Assembly: GCF_963259705.1 (NCBI RefSeq)
Contig: NC_081844.1
Coordinates: 48,345,501-48,409,500, forward strand
DNA: 64,000 nucleotides
Reading direction: 5' to 3'
DNA from: Myotis daubentonii
Taxonomy: Eukaryota > Chordata > Mammalia > Chiroptera > Vespertilionidae
Shown: positions 60,166 to 64,000 of the stretch, one piece after another
How the letters are laid out: each line of letters begins with the position of its first letter
Numbering within the stretch: the first letter of the stretch is position 1
Program-made: the position numbers and the translations under genes
Notes under the pieces: model-generated
The model's database searches: none
What the model saw: only the letters and a program-made list of their open reading frames with translations
Told to the model about the DNA's origin: nothing

Positions 60166-61044
60166 GGATATATAATAAAGAGGTTATATGCAAATTGATC
60201 ATCACACCCTCACACAAGATGGCCGCCCCATGTGGTAACAAAATGGACACCCCCATGTGGCCACAAGATGGCCTGCATGTGAGTAAAGTTGTGGGGGATC
60301 ATGCCAGCAGGGGAGGGCAGTTGAGTGTGACCAGGCCTGCAGGGGAGGGCAGTTGGGGGAACCCAGCCAGCAGGGGAGGGCAGTTGGGGGAACCCAGCCA
60401 GCAGGGGAGGGCAGTTGGGGGCAACCAGGCCTGCAAGGGAGGGCAGTTAGGGGCCACCAGGTCAGCAGGGGAGGGCAGTTGGGGGCTACCAGGCCTGCAA
60501 GGGATGGCAGTTGGGGGCAATCAGGCTGGCAGGAGAGGTCACTTGGGGGAGACCAGGTTGGCAGGGGAGGGCATTAGGGTCATATAAGCTGGCAGGAGAG
60601 GGCTGTTATGGGTGACCAGGCCTGTAGGGGAGGGCAGTTAGGGGTGACCAGGGCTGCAGGGGAGGGAAGTTGGGGGTGAAATCAGGCTGGCAGGAGAGGG
60701 CAGTTGGGGGCAACCAGGCTGGCAGGAAAGGGCAATTGGGGGCAATCGAGCCAGCAGGGGAGGGAAGTTGGGGGCAATTGGGCCAGCAGGGGAGGACAGT
60801 TGGGGGTGATCAGGCTGGCAGGGGAGTAGTTAGACATCAATCAGGCTGGCAGGGGAGGGGTTAGGGGCAATCAGGCAGGCAGGCGGGTGAGTGGTTGGGA
60901 GCTAGCAGTCCCAGATTGTGAGAGGGATTTCTGAATGCCAGTTTAGGACATCCCCAGAGGGGTCCCAGATTGGAGAGGGTGCAGGCTGGGCTGAGGGACC
61001 CACCCCCCTCTCCAGTGCACAAATTTCATGCACTGGGCCTCTAG
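60166..61044 (+). mobile_element. Helitron (forward) with ~35-bp minisatellite
   Basis: 5' region TATATAATAAAGAGGTTATA, 'tgcaaattgatcatcaca', 'aagatggccgcccc', then about 17 degenerate units of about 34-36 bp (60300-60890) around 'gcaggggagggcagttgggg'. The 3' end is 'tgcaggctgggctgagggac', hairpin GTGCACAAATTTCATGCAC and CTAG (61041-61044) before T. The initial TC is not clear. The 159-codon frame at 60108-60587 is repeat translation. Confidence 0.87.
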
Positions 61045-61087
61045 TATAGGATAAAAGCTATTCATAACTGCATAATTATAACTATAA
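61045..61087. other. Short AT-rich spacer between Helitrons
   Basis: 43 bp with no element recognised; ends in A before the next Helitron 3' terminus. Confidence 0.7.
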
Positions 61088-62153
61088 CTACGGGCCCGGT
61101 GCATGAATTTTGTGCACTGGGTGTGTGTGGGGGGGGGAGTGTCCCTCAGCCCAGCCTGCCCCCTCTCACATACTGGCAGCCCTCAGGCATTGACCCCCAT
61201 CACCCTCCAATTGCAGGATCGGCCCCTTGCCCAGGCCTGACGCCTCCGCCAGAGGCGTCAGGCTTGGACAGGGGACCCTCATCTCCCCCTGATCACTGGC
61301 TCTGGCCCCCGCCCAGGCCTGAGGCCTCTGGTTCAGGAATCATGCCTGGGAAGGGGACCCCCATCTCCCTCTGATCACTTGCTCCACCCCCTGCCCAAGC
61401 CTGACGCCTCTGACCCAGGCTTCAGGCCTGGGCAAGGGGACTATCATATCCCCCCAACCCCCGGCTCCGCCCCCCACCCAGGCCTGATGCCTTGGCCAGA
61501 GGAGTTGACCCTCATCATCCTCCAATCACCAATCACCGGATTGGCCCCTTGACCAGGCCTGAGGCCTCCGGCAGAGGTGTCAGGCCTGGGCAGGGGACCC
61601 CCAGGTCCCGGCAGTTGCAGGCTCTGCCCCTGCCCAGGCCTAACACCTCTGGCTGAGGCATCCGGCCCAGGGAGCGTGGACCTGCAGCTGCAGCAGCCCC
61701 GCGATCGTGGGCTCCGCTTTAGGCCCAGGCAAGGGGCCCCTAGCTCCTGGGACTGTCAGCTTCGACCGTGCCCAGCTCCCATCGCTGGCTCCACCCCTAC
61801 TTCCTGCTATCACTGGCCAGGGTGGAAAAGGCACCTGATTCTCCGATCATGGCTGGGGGGCAGGGCAAAGGCGGCCCCAGGGCCGCCTTTGCCCTGCCCC
61901 CCAGCTCTTAGCTCCCCCCTGGGTTTCTGATCACTGTCAGTGGCAGGGGGCTTCTTCCTGCTTTCCCTTTTGCCTCCCTGCATTGTGCCTACATATGCAA
62001 ATTAACTGCCACCTTGTTGGCAGTTAACTGCCAATCTTAGTTGGCAGTTAACTGCCAATCTTAGTTGGCAGTTAATTTGCATATAGCCCTGATTAGCCAA
62101 TGAAAAGGGTAGCTCATACGCCAATTACCATTTTTCTCTTTTATTAGATAGGA
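61088..62153 (-). mobile_element. Helitron (reverse), 1.07 kb, member 1 of an abutting tandem pair
   Basis: Minus orientation start TCCTATCTAATAAAAG (right edge 62153). The 3' end has hairpin GTGCACAAAATTCATGCAC and a mutated CTAG (CTAC, 61088-61091), host A at 61087. Subterminal 'ttggcagttaactgccaa' palindromes are at about 62015-62075. The 26-bp perfect-arm hairpin is at 61852-61905. Same subfamily as 12564-13682, with an internal deletion relative to 62154-63451. No transposase coding. Confidence 0.95.
61852..61905. repeat. Perfect 26-bp-arm GC-rich hairpin inside Helitron
   Basis: Arms 61852-61877 and 61880-61905 are exact reverse complements (GCTGGGGGGCAGGGCAAAGG inwards) with a 2-nt loop. 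Homologous hairpins with one or a few mismatches occur near 63149-63203 and 13403-13457. Confidence 0.95.
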
Positions 62154-63451
62154 CTAGGGGCCTGGTGCACAAAATTCGTGCACTGGGTGTGGCGGGGGGG
62201 GGGGACTGTCCCTCAGCCCAGCCTGCCCCCTCTCACATACTGGGAGCCCTCAGGCGTTGACCCCCATCACCCTCCAATCGCAGGATCGGCCCCTTGCCCA
62301 GGCCTGACGCCTCTGACAGAGGCGTCAGGCCTGGGCAGGGGACCCTCATTTCCCCCCATCACTGGTTCTGCCTCCAGCCCAGGCCTGATGCCTCTGGCCC
62401 AGGCATCAGGCCTGGGCAGGGGACCCCCAGACCCCTCCGATTGCTGGCTCTGCCCCTTGCCCAGGCCTGATGCCTCAGCCAGAGGCGTAGACCCCCATCA
62501 TCCTCTGATCACCTGATCGGCCCCTTGCCCAGGCCTGACGCCTCCGCCAGAGGTGTCAGGCTTGGACAGGGGACCCCCATCTCCCCCTGATCACTGGCTC
62601 TGGCCCCCGCCCGGCCTGAGGCCTCTGGCCCAGGAATCATGCCTGGGCAGGGGACCCCCATCTCCCTCTGATTGCTTGCTCCACCCCCTGCCCAAGCCTG
62701 ACGCCTCTGACCCAGGCTTCAGGCCTGGGCAAAGGAACCATCATATCCCCCCAATCCCCGGCTCAGCCCCCCGCCCAGGCCTGATGCCTCGGCCAGAGGA
62801 GTTGACCCTCATCACCCTCCGATCACCAATCACCGGATCGGCCCCTTGACCAGGCCTGAGGCCTCCGGCAGAGGTGTCAGGCCTGGGCAGGGGACCCCCA
62901 GCTCCCCGCGGTTTCAGGCTCCGCCCCTGCCCAGGCCTAATGCCTCTGGCTGAGGCGTCCGGCCCGGGCAGCGGGGACCCGCAGCTGCAGCGGCCCCGCG
63001 ATCTTGGGCTCCGCTTTAGGCCCAGGCAAGGGACCCCTAGCTCCCGGGACTGCCAGCTTCAACCGTGCCCAGCTCCCATCGCTGGCTCCACCCCTACTTC
63101 CTGCTATCACTGGCCAGGGCGGCAAAGGCGCCTGATTCTCCGATCATGGCTGGGGGGCAGGGCAAAGACGGCCTCAGGGCCGCCTTTGCCCTGCCCCCCA
63201 GCTCTTAGCTCCCCCCTGGGTTTCTGATCACTGTCAGTGGCAGGGGGCTTCTTCCTGCTTTCCCTTTCGCCTCCCTGCATTGTGCCTACATATGCAAATT
63301 AACCGCCATCTTGTTGGCAGTTAACTGCCAATCTTAGTTGGCAGTTAACTGCCAATCATAGTTGGCAGTTAATTTGCATATAGCCCTGATTAGCCAATGA
63401 AAAGGGTATCGTCGTACGCCAATTACCATTTTTCTCTTTTATTAGTGTAGA
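62154..63451 (-). mobile_element. Helitron (reverse), 1.30 kb, member 2 of the tandem pair
   Basis: Minus orientation start TCTACACTAATAAAAG (right edge 63451, host T at 63452). The 3' end has hairpin GTGCACGAATTTTGTGCAC and intact CTAG at 62154-62157, directly touching the 5' end of the neighbour at 62153. It contains the 21-bp-arm, 1-nt-loop hairpin at 62295-62315/62317-62337, several ~80-bp GC-rich subrepeats and 'ttggcagttaactgccaa' palindromes. Longest copy of its subfamily in the window. Confidence 0.95.
62295..62337. repeat. Perfect 21-bp-arm hairpin inside Helitron
   Basis: Arms TGCCCAGGCCTGACGCCTCT+G and its exact complement around a single A (62316). The identical structure is at 12710-12752. 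Confidence 0.95.
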
Positions 63452-63474
63452 TTATATACACACAATAAGTTATC

Positions 63475-64000
63475 TAGTACTCTATAACAAATTACTCCTG
63501 AACTCATCAACTTAATACACATTTATTATGATGTACCTGGGTTTTCCACTTGGGGGTATCTCACATAGACACCATTAAGGTGTCCACTTCTGCTCCAGTT
63601 TATTATTGCTGTTAGGGCTTGACTATAAGGATCTACTGCAGGGTCACCCATCTTTTTGGTTGTGGTTATTGAGTTTCCCTAGGCTGTTGTACTGATAATT
63701 CATTTTCTCAAAAGAGGTAGGTTGAAGGGCTCCTGTAGTAGTTCCTTTCAATATAAGCCTCTCTGTACAGCACCTCACAACTTCGAATGGAGCAAGAGGT
63801 CAAGAGAAACTTCAGAAAAAAAGAAAAGTCACATTTGAAACCTACTCATGACAATGTCCCATCACTTTTGCTTAGTTTATTTTACTATAGATACATAATA
63901 AATCCTTGCCCGAAGAGAGTGGGAGAGAGGGAGCAACGGAGGGAGAGGGGAAAGAGAAAAAGGAAAGAGGGAGAATGAGAAAGGGAGGAAGGGAAGGAGG
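63475..64000. mobile_element. Old dispersed repeat (LTR/MaLR-like?), GA-rich at the edge
   Basis: 'ctctataacaaattactcct', 'aatacacatttattatgatg', 'attaaggtgtccacttctgc' and a final GA-rich block (63914-64000, cut by the window edge) recall an old mammalian LTR-class repeat that ends in a GAGAGA-type tract. The family is uncertain and the right end is outside the window. Confidence 0.35.

Noticed and set aside
60108..60587. 159-codon Gly/Gln-rich frame
   Set aside because: Translation of a GC-rich minisatellite; several frames are open there on both strands.

Overview
The window looks like nuclear DNA of a vespertilionid (evening) bat. The evidence is its combination of mobile elements. It has many Helitrons with HeliBat-type ends: a TC start, a GTGCAC...GTGCAC hairpin followed by CTAG at the 3' end, and insertion between A and T. 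It also has VES-type tRNA-derived SINEs, young hAT MITEs with 8-bp target duplications, a SPIN-type hAT element, mariner/Tc MITEs and bat-style L1 3' ends. Among mammals, massive Helitron expansion is known only from vespertilionid bats. The species cannot be read from the sequence.

I find no protein-coding gene or exon I can defend. All open frames are short (the longest, 159 codons, lies in a minisatellite) and are explained by repeats, GC-rich Helitron DNA or chance. The window is best described as AT-rich intergenic or intronic DNA loaded with transposable elements. The only RNA-gene-derived sequence recognised is a 35-bp U2 snRNA retropseudogene fragment near 17.6 kb.

Layout. 0-8 kb: one 0.6-kb Helitron, L2 LINE remnants broken by a VES SINE, a MIR and an LTR-like piece, then a (CG)n/(CA)n tract beside a Tc/mariner MITE inside older mariner-like ends. 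8-11 kb: unique DNA. 11-16 kb: VES SINE, hAT MITE and old L1 DNA split by a 1.1-kb Helitron. 16-28.5 kb: mostly unique DNA with two VES SINEs that carry clear target duplications, the U2 fragment and old L1/L2/MIR pieces. 28.5-29.3 kb: an L1 3' end with an apparent 3' transduction. 31 kb: a 171-bp Helitron. 32-45 kb: L1 3' ends (two with 5' inversions), VES SINE, a second hAT MITE and a class II ERV-like solo LTR. 45.7 kb: SPIN-type element. 47-51 kb: mariner MITE and a long antisense ERVL-type internal remnant. 52-57 kb: small Helitron, MER-type hAT, VES SINE. 58.7-63.5 kb: a dense cluster of at least seven Helitron units.

The Helitron cluster is the most notable part. Two copies abut with no host base between them (junction 62153/62154), two segments are bounded by inverted 3' termini, and long near-perfect hairpins and two unrelated minisatellites lie inside. 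No gene network operates here. The biology is the history of rolling-circle, cut-and-paste and retro-elements inserting into one another.
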